Positions 34,315 to 41,823 of a DNA stretch of 41,823 bases are shown here, one piece after another. Where the stretch lies: the NCBI RefSeq assembly GCF_009687865.1, contig NZ_BLAE01000089.1:1-41823 (forward strand), in the 5' to 3' direction. Within the stretch, counting starts at the first letter, position 1. The number at the start of each line of letters is the position of its first letter. The notes beneath the pieces were generated by a model, which saw nothing but the letters and a program-made list of their open reading frames with translations, did not search any database and was not told where the DNA came from. Source of the stretch: Acrocarpospora macrocephala. GTDB lineage: Bacteria > Actinomycetota > Actinomycetes > Streptosporangiales > Streptosporangiaceae. Both the position numbers and the translations under genes were made by a program.

Positions 34315-37300
34315 ATGTCTGCCGAGGTGAACCGGCTTCCGCTCTCCGCCGACCAGGAACGCCTCTGGTTTCTGCAGCAGGTCGATCCCGCCGACCCCAC
34401 CTACCATCTTTCCCACACCGCCCGGCTCATCGGACCGCTCGATGTCTCGGCGCTGACCTGCGCGTTTCAGGAGATCGTCGCGCGTCACGAAGCGCTGCGT
34501 GCCAGGTTTCCGGCCGTGGACGGCAGTCCTTCGCAGGTCATCGATCCGCCCGGAGATTTCGGGCTGGAGACCCTGACTTGCGAGGGGTCGGTGGAGGCGC
34601 TGGTGGCCGGGCTGGCCGCCCGGCCGTTCGACCTGGCCAGGGATCGGCTGATCCGGGTCACGCTGATCAGGACCGGCCCGGAGGAGCATGTCCTGTCGGT
34701 GGTCATGCATCATGTCGTCGCGGATGGGCGTTCGATCGGCATCCTCCTGGGCGAGCTGTCCGATCTGTACTCCGCGTTCTGCAAAGGTGAGCCCTCGCCA
34801 CTGCCGCCGTTGCGGGCGCGGTGGGCGGATTTCGTCCGCGCGGAGACCGCCGACGGCGAGTCGCTGGCGTACTGGAAGGATCAGCTGGCCGACGCGCCGC
34901 CGTTGCAATTGTCCACCGACCGGCGTCGGCCGGCCGTCGCGAGTCCCGACAGCGCTCTCGTCCGGCACAAGTTGCGCGGGCCGCTGGTGGCGCGCTTCGC
35001 GGCGGTTGCCGCTGCGGCGCGGTGCACGCCGTTCATGGCGCTCATGGCCGCCTACCAGGCGCTACTCGCCGCGCGGAGCGGTCAGCATGACTTTTGCGTC
35101 GGCTTTCCGACGGCCGGAAGGGACGGCCAGGAGGACGACCAGCTGATCGGTTACTTCGCCAGCGTCGCGGTGCTGAGGGCGGATCTGTCCGGCGACCCGA
35201 CGTTCCGGGAGTTGATGCATCGGACGCGGTCCCGCTTGATGACCGCGCTCCGGCATCGGAAGCTGCCGCTCGAAAGGCTGCTCACCGCGCTGGACATCGA
35301 ACGCGATCTCAGCCGCCCGCCTTTGTTCCAGACGACGTTCGGGATGACCTACGACGCGAGCGACCAGGCCATCCGGCTGGCCGGGCTGCAAACCCACTGG
35401 CTCGAGACCGGCTTCACCCACTCGCCGTACGAGCTGAAGCTCGACATCTTCGAGCACGGCGGCGAGTGGCTGATGATGCTCGTCTACAACCGCGACCTGT
35501 TCGACGCGGACACGATCGAGCGCTTCGCCCGCGACTTCGAATCCCTGCTGTCCCGGATCGCCGATGATCCTCAGGTACGGCTGTCGCACCTCACGGCCCC
35601 CTCCGGCGCTGAACGCAACCTGTTGATCCACGACTGGAATCGGGTGGCACCGCCCGAGCGAAGGCTGTTTCCCGACCTCTTCTCCGAGCAGGTCGTGCTC
35701 CGGCCGGAGGCGATCGCGGTGAGTTGCGGGCCGGTGCGGCTGAGCTACGCCGAGCTCGACCGCCGCGCCGACGAGCTGGCCGCCCAGCTGGGGGTACGGC
35801 CCGGGGACCGTGTGGCGGTGTGCCTGCCCCGGTCGGTGGAGGCGCTGGTGGCGCTACTGGCCGTGCAGCGGACCGGCGCCGCGTACGTGCCGCTCGATCC
35901 CGACTACCCGGCCGCACGGCTGGCCTTCGTCCTGGCCGACTGCGGCGCTTCCCTGGTGCTCGCGAGCCGCGAGACCGCCGCCGTCCTGCCCGCCCATGCC
36001 GTGCGAACCGTGCTGGTGGACGAGCCGGAGCGCGGGCAGGAATTCCGCCGGACGCGCGTGCGCGGCGACGACACCGCGTACGTGCTCTACACCTCCGGTT
36101 CGACCGGCCGCCCCAAGGGGGTCGCGGTGCCGCATGCCGCGCTCGGGAACCTGCTCGCCGCGATGGCGGACCTGGTCGGCGCGACATCCCAGGACGTCTG
36201 GCTGGGGCTGACCTCCCTGTCGTTCGACATCTCCGCCCTCGAGCTCTATCTGCCGCTGGCCACCGGAGGCCGGGTGGAGATCGCCGACACCGCGGCCGAC
36301 GGCTTCCAGCAGGTCCGGCTGATCCAGCAGGCCGGAATCACCCACGTCCAAGCCACCCCGTCCGGCTGGCGCGTGTTGCTGGAATGTGGGCTCCGCGACC
36401 CGGCACTGACCGCCCTGGTAGGCGGCGAAGCCCTCAGCGGCGAACTGGCGAACCGACTGCGAGCCGCCGCCGGACGGCTGTTCAACGTCTACGGGCCGAC
36501 CGAGACCACAATCTGGTCAACCGCCTGGCCCGTCCCCGCCAGCCTGGGCGAGGTGCGCATCGGCGGCCCCATCCGGGGAACCCAGGTGTACGTCGTCGGT
36601 GATCACCTCGAACTGGTCCGCCAGGGCGTACCCGGCGAACTGGTCATCGGCGGTGCGGGGGTCGCACACGGCTACCTGGGACGGCCCGGCCTGACCGCCG
36701 AGCGGTTCGTCCCCGATCCGTTCGGATCGGCGGGTGGGCGTTTGTACCGGACCGGCGATCGGGTGCGCTGGCATGACGACGGCAGCCTGGAATTCCTCGG
36801 CCGCGCCGACAACCAGGTCAAACTGCGCGGCCACCGGATCGAGCTGGGCGAAGTGGAAGCGGCCTGCGAGGCCGTGCCTGGCGTGGTGGCGGCGGTCGCC
36901 GCCGTACACGAGGAGAATCTGGTCGCCTACCTCGTCGGCGAGGTGGACCCGGACGGCGTGCGCGCGGAGCTGGCCGAACGCCTGCCCGCCTACCTGGTGC
37001 CCGCCTGGTTCATCCGGCTCGAAGCGCTGCCGCTGACGCCCAACGGCAAACTCGACCGGCGGGCGCTCCCTGCCCCGCAGGCGCCCGAGACGAGGTTCGT
37101 CGCCCCCAGCGGGGACGCCGAGGAACTGGTCGCCGACATCTGGTGCGAGTTGCTCGGCCTGGAGCGGGTCAGCGCGGTAGACGACTTCTTCCGGCTCGGC
37201 GGGCACTCCCTGCTCGCCGTGCGGGTCAGTGCCCGGCTGCGGGCGCTGGCGGGGGTGGAACTGCCGATCTTGACGATGTTCACCCATCGCACGGTGGCCG

Positions 37301-37389
37301 AGCTCGCCGCCGAGTTGGAGGAGCGGCTGCTGTCGGAACTGTCGGAGCTGTCCGAGGAAGAGGCCGAACGGCTCCTCGACCGCCCCTGA
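34315..37389 (+). CDS. NRPS module C-A-T, predicted glycine-activating
   Basis: 1024 residues; ATG with AAGGAGA at a spacing of about 6. C domain at about 5-430 with MHHVVADG (His132/133, Asp137). A domain at about 450-925: A3 YTSGSTGRPKG, A4 LSFDISALE, A5 NVYGPTETT, A7 YRTGD, A8 RADNQVKLRGHRIELGEVE, A10 Lys912 in LTPNGKLDR. T domain at about 935-1005 with LGGHSLL (Ser965). Pocket residues Asp638, Ile639, Leu642, Gln679, Leu701, Gly703, Val725, Ile733, Trp734 and Lys912 give DILQLGVIWK, essentially the glycine code. There is no thioesterase, reductase or epimerase domain. The Glu-rich C-terminal tail after T (EERLLSELSELSEEEAE) may be a docking helix. Confidence 0.96.
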   Translation: MSAEVNRLPLSADQERLWFLQQVDPADPTYHLSHTARLIGPLDVSALTCAFQEIVARHEALRARFPAVDGSPSQVIDPPGDFGLETLTCEGSVEALVAGLAARPFDLARDRLIRVTLIRTGPEEHVLSVVMHHVVADGRSIGILLGELSDLYSAFCKGEPSPLPPLRARWADFVRAETADGESLAYWKDQLADAPPLQLSTDRRRPAVASPDSALVRHKLRGPLVARFAAVAAAARCTPFMALMAAYQALLAARSGQHDFCVGFPTAGRDGQEDDQLIGYFASVAVLRADLSGDPTFRELMHRTRSRLMTALRHRKLPLERLLTALDIERDLSRPPLFQTTFGMTYDASDQAIRLAGLQTHWLETGFTHSPYELKLDIFEHGGEWLMMLVYNRDLFDADTIERFARDFESLLSRIADDPQVRLSHLTAPSGAERNLLIHDWNRVAPPERRLFPDLFSEQVVLRPEAIAVSCGPVRLSYAELDRRADELAAQLGVRPGDRVAVCLPRSVEALVALLAVQRTGAAYVPLDPDYPAARLAFVLADCGASLVLASRETAAVLPAHAVRTVLVDEPERGQEFRRTRVRGDDTAYVLYTSGSTGRPKGVAVPHAALGNLLAAMADLVGATSQDVWLGLTSLSFDISALELYLPLATGGRVEIADTAADGFQQVRLIQQAGITHVQATPSGWRVLLECGLRDPALTALVGGEALSGELANRLRAAAGRLFNVYGPTETTIWSTAWPVPASLGEVRIGGPIRGTQVYVVGDHLELVRQGVPGELVIGGAGVAHGYLGRPGLTAERFVPDPFGSAGGRLYRTGDRVRWHDDGSLEFLGRADNQVKLRGHRIELGEVEAACEAVPGVVAAVAAVHEENLVAYLVGEVDPDGVRAELAERLPAYLVPAWFIRLEALPLTPNGKLDRRALPAPQAPETRFVAPSGDAEELVADIWCELLGLERVSAVDDFFRLGGHSLLAVRVSARLRALAGVELPILTMFTHRTVAELAAELEERLLSELSELSEEEAERLLDRP

Positions 37390-37403
37390 AAAATCCGGAA
37401 ATT

Positions 37404-37420
37404 CGATGAAACATTCATCG
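37404..37420. terminator. Short hairpin between convergent NRPS and glycosyltransferase genes
   Basis: CGATGAA and TTCATCG form a perfect 7-base stem around ACA in the 31-base gap between the two stops. It is small, but could serve as a bidirectional terminator. Confidence 0.45.
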
Positions 37421-38347
37421 TCAAGACGCTGAGTGCGCCCCCTGCTGCGCCGCCAGATAGTCGGCGCACTGCGGCAGGCCGCGCTCCCGGATCACGTCGT
37501 TGAGCGTGAAGAAGTCGAGGTTCCCGACGGCGTCCCCCACCGAGAGCAGGAGTTCGATGATCGGCGTCTTGTACTTCTCCGCCATGTACTTGTAGTTCTC
37601 CGTCACCTGGACGATGTTGTCGTCGAAGTCCTTCTCGTGCGGGCAGTGCACGGCCGCGGCCTGCCGGTTCAGCACGAAGCGGGCGCCGTCCCGGTGCAGG
37701 CGGTAGCCGAGGTCGAGATCCTCGCCGCCCCAGCGCCGGAACGCCTCGTCGAACATCCCGACCGAGCGCAGCTGCTCGGTGCGCGCCGACACGTTGCAGG
37801 TCCAGAAGTTCAGCCAGGGCGCGGGCAGGTCGGCGATGTTGTCGCCGTACTTGCCGTAGAAGGTCTCGCGCACGTCCAGCCACAACTTCCTGGCCTTCAG
37901 CTTCGCGATGGTGATGTCGGGGTCGTCGTAGTCGATGACCTGGTCCATCAGCTTGGCGAAGTCGTTGTTCACGTGGAAGCAGTAGACGTAACCGCAGACG
38001 GCGAGCGGGACATCTGCGGCCTCGTGGCTGTCGAGATGGGCCCGCAGCAGGTCAGAATGCGCGAGCACCCCGCAGTCCAGCATGACGCACACCTCGCCCT
38101 CGGCATGGGAGATGCCGAGGTTGCGGGCCTTCGCGACCTGAAAACCGTCACGCTCCTGGAAGAAATAGCGCAGGTTGAGACGCCCCCGGAACGTCTCCAC
38201 CAGCTCGGCGGTGGAGTCGTCGGAACCGTCATCGGCGACCAGCACCTCGAACTGCTCCTTCGGCAGGCTCTGCCAGACGAGCGAGTTGAGCGTGTGCCGA
38301 AGCAATTCCACTCGGTTGTACGTCGGAATCACAACACTGCACTTCAA
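37421..38347 (-). CDS. Family 2 glycosyltransferase
   Basis: 308 residues. The start is taken as TTG at 38347 (AAGGGA about 9 bases upstream), because only this start includes the first beta strand KCSVVIPTYNR. GT-A fold signs: VLVADDGSDDST (38-46) for nucleotide binding, ERDGFQVAKARNLG, and a C-terminal RRWGGEDLDLGYRLHRDG (catalytic Glu209-Asp210 region). The metal-binding DxD position reads LDCG (Asp91-Cys92-Gly93), so the second acid is missing. It transfers an activated sugar to an acceptor. Convergent with the NRPS, it may glycosylate the peptide, though it could be an unrelated wall-glycan enzyme. Confidence 0.9.
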   Translation of the reverse strand: MKCSVVIPTYNRVELLRHTLNSLVWQSLPKEQFEVLVADDGSDDSTAELVETFRGRLNLRYFFQERDGFQVAKARNLGISHAEGEVCVMLDCGVLAHSDLLRAHLDSHEAADVPLAVCGYVYCFHVNNDFAKLMDQVIDYDDPDITIAKLKARKLWLDVRETFYGKYGDNIADLPAPWLNFWTCNVSARTEQLRSVGMFDEAFRRWGGEDLDLGYRLHRDGARFVLNRQAAAVHCPHEKDFDDNIVQVTENYKYMAEKYKTPIIELLLSVGDAVGNLDFFTLNDVIRERGLPQCADYLAAQQGAHSAS

Positions 38348-38394
38348 CGAGCCGTTCCCTTCGTTTCCTCAGCCGAAAACCGATCCATCTCGAA

Positions 38395-38925
38395 TCAGCG
38401 TTTCCAGGTGCCGACAGTCTCGCCTGAGGTGATCGCCGCAGCCTTGATCTGCTCGTGCACCGCTTTTGCGCTGCCGTTCGGCTCGATCGGGCTCTTCAGG
38501 GCGTACACGATGAAATGGTAGTGATGTTCGCCGCTGGCCGGACAAGGGCCCGAATAAGCAGCCGTGCTGTTGGTGCCCGGCAGCACCTGACCAGGGGCCT
38601 GGCCCTCGCTCGCGCCCGTCGCGGAGACAGGAATGCCGGTCACGATCCAGTGAATGTACGTCCCGCCGCGAGCGTCCGAATCGTTCACCACAATCGCCAG
38701 CTCGCTAGCCGATTCGGGTATTCCACTCCAGGTCAGCGGGGGCGAAACGTCCTGACCTTCCATCCGGGCGCACGCGTGTTTCTGAGGGATCGCGGCACCT
38801 TCGGCGAACGCCGCACTGCTCACCTTCAGAGCACCCGCAGACGCACCGCCCTCAGCCGAGCACCCGGGGAGAACGTTCGCCAGAAACAACACACCGCCGA
38901 CAACGCCAAGCTTGCCGATCTTCAT
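38395..38925 (-). CDS. YbhB/YbcL-type PEBP (Raf kinase inhibitor-like) lipoprotein
   Basis: 176 residues from ATG at 38925, which begins a proper lipoprotein signal ending LPGC (Cys22); upstream extension lacks any signal and is rejected. PEBP motifs: DVSPPLTWSGIPESASELAI, NDSDARGGTYIHWIVTGIP, YSGPCPASGEHHYHFIVYAL. These are the ligand pocket segments DPDxP..HW and GPxPP-GxHxY of the family. It is probably anchored on the outer face of the membrane. The cellular role of bacterial PEBPs is poorly defined. It is divergent from the next lipoprotein gene across 118 bases. Confidence 0.93.
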   Translation of the reverse strand: MKIGKLGVVGGVLFLANVLPGCSAEGGASAGALKVSSAAFAEGAAIPQKHACARMEGQDVSPPLTWSGIPESASELAIVVNDSDARGGTYIHWIVTGIPVSATGASEGQAPGQVLPGTNSTAAYSGPCPASGEHHYHFIVYALKSPIEPNGSAKAVHEQIKAAAITSGETVGTWKR

Positions 38926-39043
38926 GCGCACAGGATAAGCGGCCGGATATTGAAATGGCGATGCCAGGCGAGGTCGGCGCCAGCTGATCGACAAAGCTCT
39001 TAGAACGAGAAACTCCTCCGATGCCCGTGGCGTCCAATAGGAC

Positions 39044-40321
39044 ATGAGCCAGATGAAGTGGGTGCCGGTGATGGCGATCGCGCTGCTCGCGATGAGCTGT
39101 CAGTGGAGCGCGCCGGTAGCCGCGCTTCCCGCCCCCGAGGCGCCGGCGGATTCGGCGGAACAGATCGCCGGGCGGCTGTACGGGCATCTGGCCGAATCCC
39201 CCGCCTCCGCGGACAGCAGGGCGCGTGCGCTGGATGTGCCCCTCGCTCCGGAGTGCTACACCAAGCAAGGCACGGACCGGCAAGTGCCACCGCAGGGCGT
39301 CCCCGCCTACACCGCTGAACTCCGGGTGGCCCAGGTCGCCACGCCCATCAATGTCCGGATCTGGCTGGCCTCAGCTGAGGAGGCGGCGAGGCTGACGGGG
39401 ACGGTACGCCAGGCCGCGGCGATCTGCCGTCCCGTTGCGGCCAGGCCGTTCACGCGCGCGGGCTGGGACGGTGTCGAGCTGGCGGTGACCCGACCCACCA
39501 GTTCCGACAACGGCGACCCGGTCACCTTCGCGACGGTGGTCGCCCATCGCGGCGGGCTGCTCGCCGAGGTTTCCTGGTGGTGGCTGGCCGACGACTATGG
39601 GGACCTGGATCGGGCGCGGCTGGAGCAGGGTGTCGGCGCGGCCGGGGCCGTACTGGCAGCGGTGGGTGGCGATCCCGCGCGCGCCGCACCTGAACGTCCC
39701 TCGCCGGACGCGCCCGTGAGCGCGCTGGCCGCGGCCCTCCCGCCGATCTCCGAGTACGGCCCGGGACTCGCCGTGTGGCCGGACGCCGAAGCCCTGCGTA
39801 CGGAGAATGCGGAACGGGCGCGGCAGGCGTACGACCTGCTCTGTTCTTACGCCGCGTACGAGCCCGGCGCGGCTGGCGGCGTGCCCAGGGTGCAACGGCG
39901 GCTGTTCGGCTCCATCACCTTGTGGGAAGAGGTGCTTGTGCTGCCTGATGAGCAGGCAGCGGAGCAGGTTCGCCGTCGCATGGTGCGCAAACTCGACAAC
40001 GGTGACAAGGACACGTTCCTGCCGTGCTCCTGGTGGGAAGATCACTCCGACGGGCCGTACATCCGGATTCCACGAACGATCGAACCGTTCGGGCACGGTG
40101 GCTGGACCGGTGAGACGGAAAGCCTCGGGGTGCGCAAGCGGCGCCTTCCTCCGCAGGCCACCTACCGCGACTCGGCGGCGCAGATCGCGATAGCGGTGAG
40201 GCGCGGAACCACTGTGGTCCACCTCCGCTGGCAGGGACCGGCAGGAGCAGATCTCCGTGGCGCCTTAGACCGCGGACGCGCCGAACTGATCCACACGCTC
40301 GACGCTCTCCCCACTCCCTAA
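39044..40321 (+). CDS. Two-lobed lipoprotein, hypothetical
   Basis: 425 residues. The N-terminus MSQMKWVPVMAIALLAMSC has a lipobox (LAMSC, Cys19). The mature protein shows two lobes of about 180 residues separated by a Pro/Ala linker near 215-235. Each lobe has a long helix and strand pattern with paired Cys (PECYTK/AICRPV in lobe 1, LLCSYA/LPCSWW in lobe 2). This is reminiscent of the extracellular sensor domains of PknH-type proteins, but similarity is too weak to name. It is likely surface-anchored. It is divergent from the PEBP lipoprotein, with no evident operon partner downstream. Confidence 0.85.
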   Translation: MSQMKWVPVMAIALLAMSCQWSAPVAALPAPEAPADSAEQIAGRLYGHLAESPASADSRARALDVPLAPECYTKQGTDRQVPPQGVPAYTAELRVAQVATPINVRIWLASAEEAARLTGTVRQAAAICRPVAARPFTRAGWDGVELAVTRPTSSDNGDPVTFATVVAHRGGLLAEVSWWWLADDYGDLDRARLEQGVGAAGAVLAAVGGDPARAAPERPSPDAPVSALAAALPPISEYGPGLAVWPDAEALRTENAERARQAYDLLCSYAAYEPGAAGGVPRVQRRLFGSITLWEEVLVLPDEQAAEQVRRRMVRKLDNGDKDTFLPCSWWEDHSDGPYIRIPRTIEPFGHGGWTGETESLGVRKRRLPPQATYRDSAAQIAIAVRRGTTVVHLRWQGPAGADLRGALDRGRAELIHTLDALPTP

Positions 40322-40354
40322 GCCACCGATCATTTCCCTGTCTTGCTGGGTGCA

Positions 40355-40979
40355 TCAGATCCGCGTCATGTTCGCTCCGATGACCGTGTTCGTCAGGTCC
40401 GAGAGCTGGTTCAGTGGCGGCTGGAAGGCGGTGATCTCATTGGTTTTGGAGCCAGCCGGTATCGAGTTGAGCGATGGTCGGGCCGTGGCGGGCGAGGTGG
40501 TGCCGAGCTGATGCTGGGCGGGGGCGTGGCGGTGCGCGGTGCCGTGTTGGGTCTTGCCGTCCACGGTCAAGGGGATCAGCTTGTTGGGGGTCGTGGTATG
40601 GATCGTGAGCTGGGCGGTGCGGTGAGTGGGGTAGGCGGCGTCGAGGTGTGCTGCGTTGAGCTGCGCGGTCGTGTCACACACGGGTCGACCGTATCGGGGG
40701 ATGGGGCTTGGGTAGCGGCCGGTCGGGGTCGACGGTATCAGGGGACGGGGCTTGGGTAGCGGCCGGTCCACCGGTCGCGCCGGACTTCGAGCTGCGCCAG
40801 GACCGGCTCGGGGCTGTTGGGATCGCGTGCCGGATGGCGGCCTGGCAGACCGCTCCGGATACGATCGCCGCCTGGACCAGCGCGAGGATGCCGATCAGCG
40901 GGTGAGGTCGCCGCGCGGGTCCCGGGGATCGGGGATGGGGGATCTGTGCCCAGGCCTGGCGGAGATCGGTGATGTCCAC
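40355..40979 (-). pseudogene. ISAs1-family transposase, frameshifted and 3'-truncated
   Basis: Three minus frames together spell an ISAs1-like transposase. One gives DITDLRQAWAQIPHPR and HPLIGILALVQAAIVSGAV. A second gives SPEPVLAQLEVRRDRWTGRY. A third gives AQLTIHTTTPNKLIPLTVDG, then KTQHGTAH, GSKTNEITAFQPPLNQL and TNTVIGANMTRI. DGKT and KTNEI are hallmarks of the family's DDE core. The motif after VIGA (normally DAxHTQ) is corrupted and the last third is absent. A 42-base tandem duplication adds to the frame damage. No terminal inverted repeats were identified. It marks a former insertion at the edge of the accessory region. Confidence 0.75.
40682..40767 (+). repeat. Tandem 42-base duplication inside the transposase remnant
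   Basis: Bases 40682-40723 and 40726-40767 match at 39 of 42 positions, with a 44-base period that shifts the reading frame. The shared core is GGGGCTTGGGTAGCGGCC. Confidence 0.85.
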
Positions 40980-40982
40980 GGG

Positions 40983-41362
40983 TTCGCCGCCCTTTGCTCA
41001 CCTGTTCGTGCTGGTCAGAGTGATTGGCGATGGCGTGGATGGCGGGCAGGACCGGCGGCGTGGCCGACTACACGGACAACGAGACCCTTGATCGGTTGTG
41101 TGTGGTGACCGCCGTTCTATGGGGCCTTGTTGCGTTTCCGGCTACGCCATGCCATAGGCGATCACCCGGTGACCTGCAGCGCTTCACCCGCTGTCCCAGG
41201 ATCGGAGAACTCTCTCAACCCGGGGAATGGTGCTGGGTAGATCTTTTCGCGGGGTGCGTGACCTGCGGTTTTGTCGCGGATCAAGGCCAGGTTTTGTCGT
41301 AGCCACCCGATAGCGTGAGGGTAGTTGTTCGGATCCGCTGGAGCGAAAAGGGGGTGCCTTCC
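40983..41362. other. Intergenic stretch, no gene seen
   Basis: No frame here has a credible start, ribosome site and protein-like composition. A plus frame from 41024 encodes Trp/Ala-rich residues without family resemblance and is taken as chance. Possible promoter sequence for the next gene lies near 41290-41345, but no clear boxes are visible. Confidence 0.4.
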
Positions 41363-41823
41363 ATGCTCGGGTCACTGCTCGACATGCGGGATCCCTCCCG
41401 TGCGGGGGGCGCCCGCGGACGCGAGCTGCCCGCGTTCTTGAAGGGCACGGTGCTGGACCCGGACTACGTCCCGCCCCAGCGTTCCGCCGACGACGCCTAC
41501 AGCGACGCAGACGGCGAGGCAGGGCAGCAGAACACACCGCGGCAGAACGCATGGCCGCAGTTCCTCCACGGCCGCTCCCCCAACACCGGCCGCTGCACCG
41601 ACACCGACCGCTCCATTGACGCCGACCGCTGCACCGACAGCCCCGCTGATGCTGGCCGTTCCTCTGACGCTGGCCGCTGCACCGGCGGTGCCTGCTCGGC
41701 GGGGCCGGAGGGCTCTGGTGAGCCGGTGGGTTCGGGGGTGCTGGTGGCCCAGTTCCGGCGGCTCGCCTCCCGGATTGCGGTGACCGACCTGCCCGAGGTC
41801 TGCGGGGTGTGCGTGGGTGAGAC
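41363..41823 (+). CDS. Unrecognised protein start with Cys/Asp repeats, runs off right edge
   Basis: ATG at 41363 follows AAGGGGG at a spacing of about 8 and the frame stays open to the edge (153 codons). The start MLGSLLDMRDPSRAGGARGR leads to a low-complexity region with repeated TGRCTDTDRSIDADRCTD-like units. More ordered sequence follows (VAQFRRLASRIAVTDLPEVC, then GVCVGET) with a CxxC pair that could bind metal. I do not recognise the family. It lies beside a transposase remnant, so it may belong to a mobile or strain-specific segment. Confidence 0.5.
   Translation, partial: MLGSLLDMRDPSRAGGARGRELPAFLKGTVLDPDYVPPQRSADDAYSDADGEAGQQNTPRQNAWPQFLHGRSPNTGRCTDTDRSIDADRCTDSPADAGRSSDAGRCTGGACSAGPEGSGEPVGSGVLVAQFRRLASRIAVTDLPEVCGVCVGE

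Noticed and set aside
40682-40767. Possible CRISPR or integron-like repeat
   Set aside because: Only two copies with a 2-base gap and no spacers; it is a simple tandem duplication in a pseudogene.
41024-41302. 92-codon plus-strand frame between the transposase remnant and the edge gene
   Set aside because: No ribosome site and no family resemblance; likely a chance frame in decayed sequence.

Overview
The window is high-GC actinomycete chromosome. F420/FMN-type LLM oxidoreductases, SARP regulators, PadR and XRE regulators, lipoproteins, ATGA/GTGA gene overlaps and U-poor terminators suggest Streptosporangiales (Nonomuraea-like). The taxon is inferred from gene content only.

Layout. (1) 1-2537 (-): a MacB/FtsX-type ABC ATPase and permease fused by a frame-shifting deletion, divergent from a PadR regulator (2592-3161) across a perfect palindrome. 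(2) 3177-13362 (-): an eight-gene, almost fully overlapping operon. It encodes a dipeptide/oligopeptide ABC importer (binding protein, two permeases, two ATPases), a DUF885-SnoaL-RidA fusion, an LLM oxidoreductase and a metal-dependent amidohydrolase. A strong promoter, a perfect operator-like palindrome and a proline-rich upstream ORF lie ahead of it. Divergent to it are an XRE-cupin regulator, a TIGR04076 protein and a second LLM enzyme (13721-15662). Together these look like one substrate-inducible uptake and degradation system for an unknown peptide- or amide-like compound. (3) 15768-17831: a CBS-BON protein, a CBS remnant, a HAD phosphatase, a remnant of a GH65 phosphorylase start, and a cold-shock gene with a leader terminator. 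(4) 18010-18283: a decayed small-protein gene.

(5) 18571-39000 is an accessory, probably specialised-metabolite region. It holds a secreted beta-propeller-like protein with a flavin monooxygenase, an AfsR-like BTAD-ATPase-TPR regulator, a tiny Pro-rich secreted protein, an unrecognised 320-aa protein, a SARP, an MFS exporter coupled to a TPR protein behind a 15-codon leader ORF and hairpin, a secreted four-repeat protein, and a split NRPS. The NRPS is made of C-T, a standalone C, and C-A-T with a glycine-type code. It is followed convergently by a GT2 glycosyltransferase. The NRPS promoter carries a palindrome one base different from the CebR (cellobiose regulator) box. (6) 38395-40321: a PEBP-family lipoprotein and a divergent two-lobed lipoprotein. 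(7) 40355-40979: a shattered ISAs1-type transposase with an internal tandem duplication, then the start of an unrecognised gene running off the right edge.

The strongest leads are the catabolic operon with its triple-domain enzyme, the CebR-like operator on the split NRPS, and the leader-peptide/hairpin unit in front of TPR-MFS.
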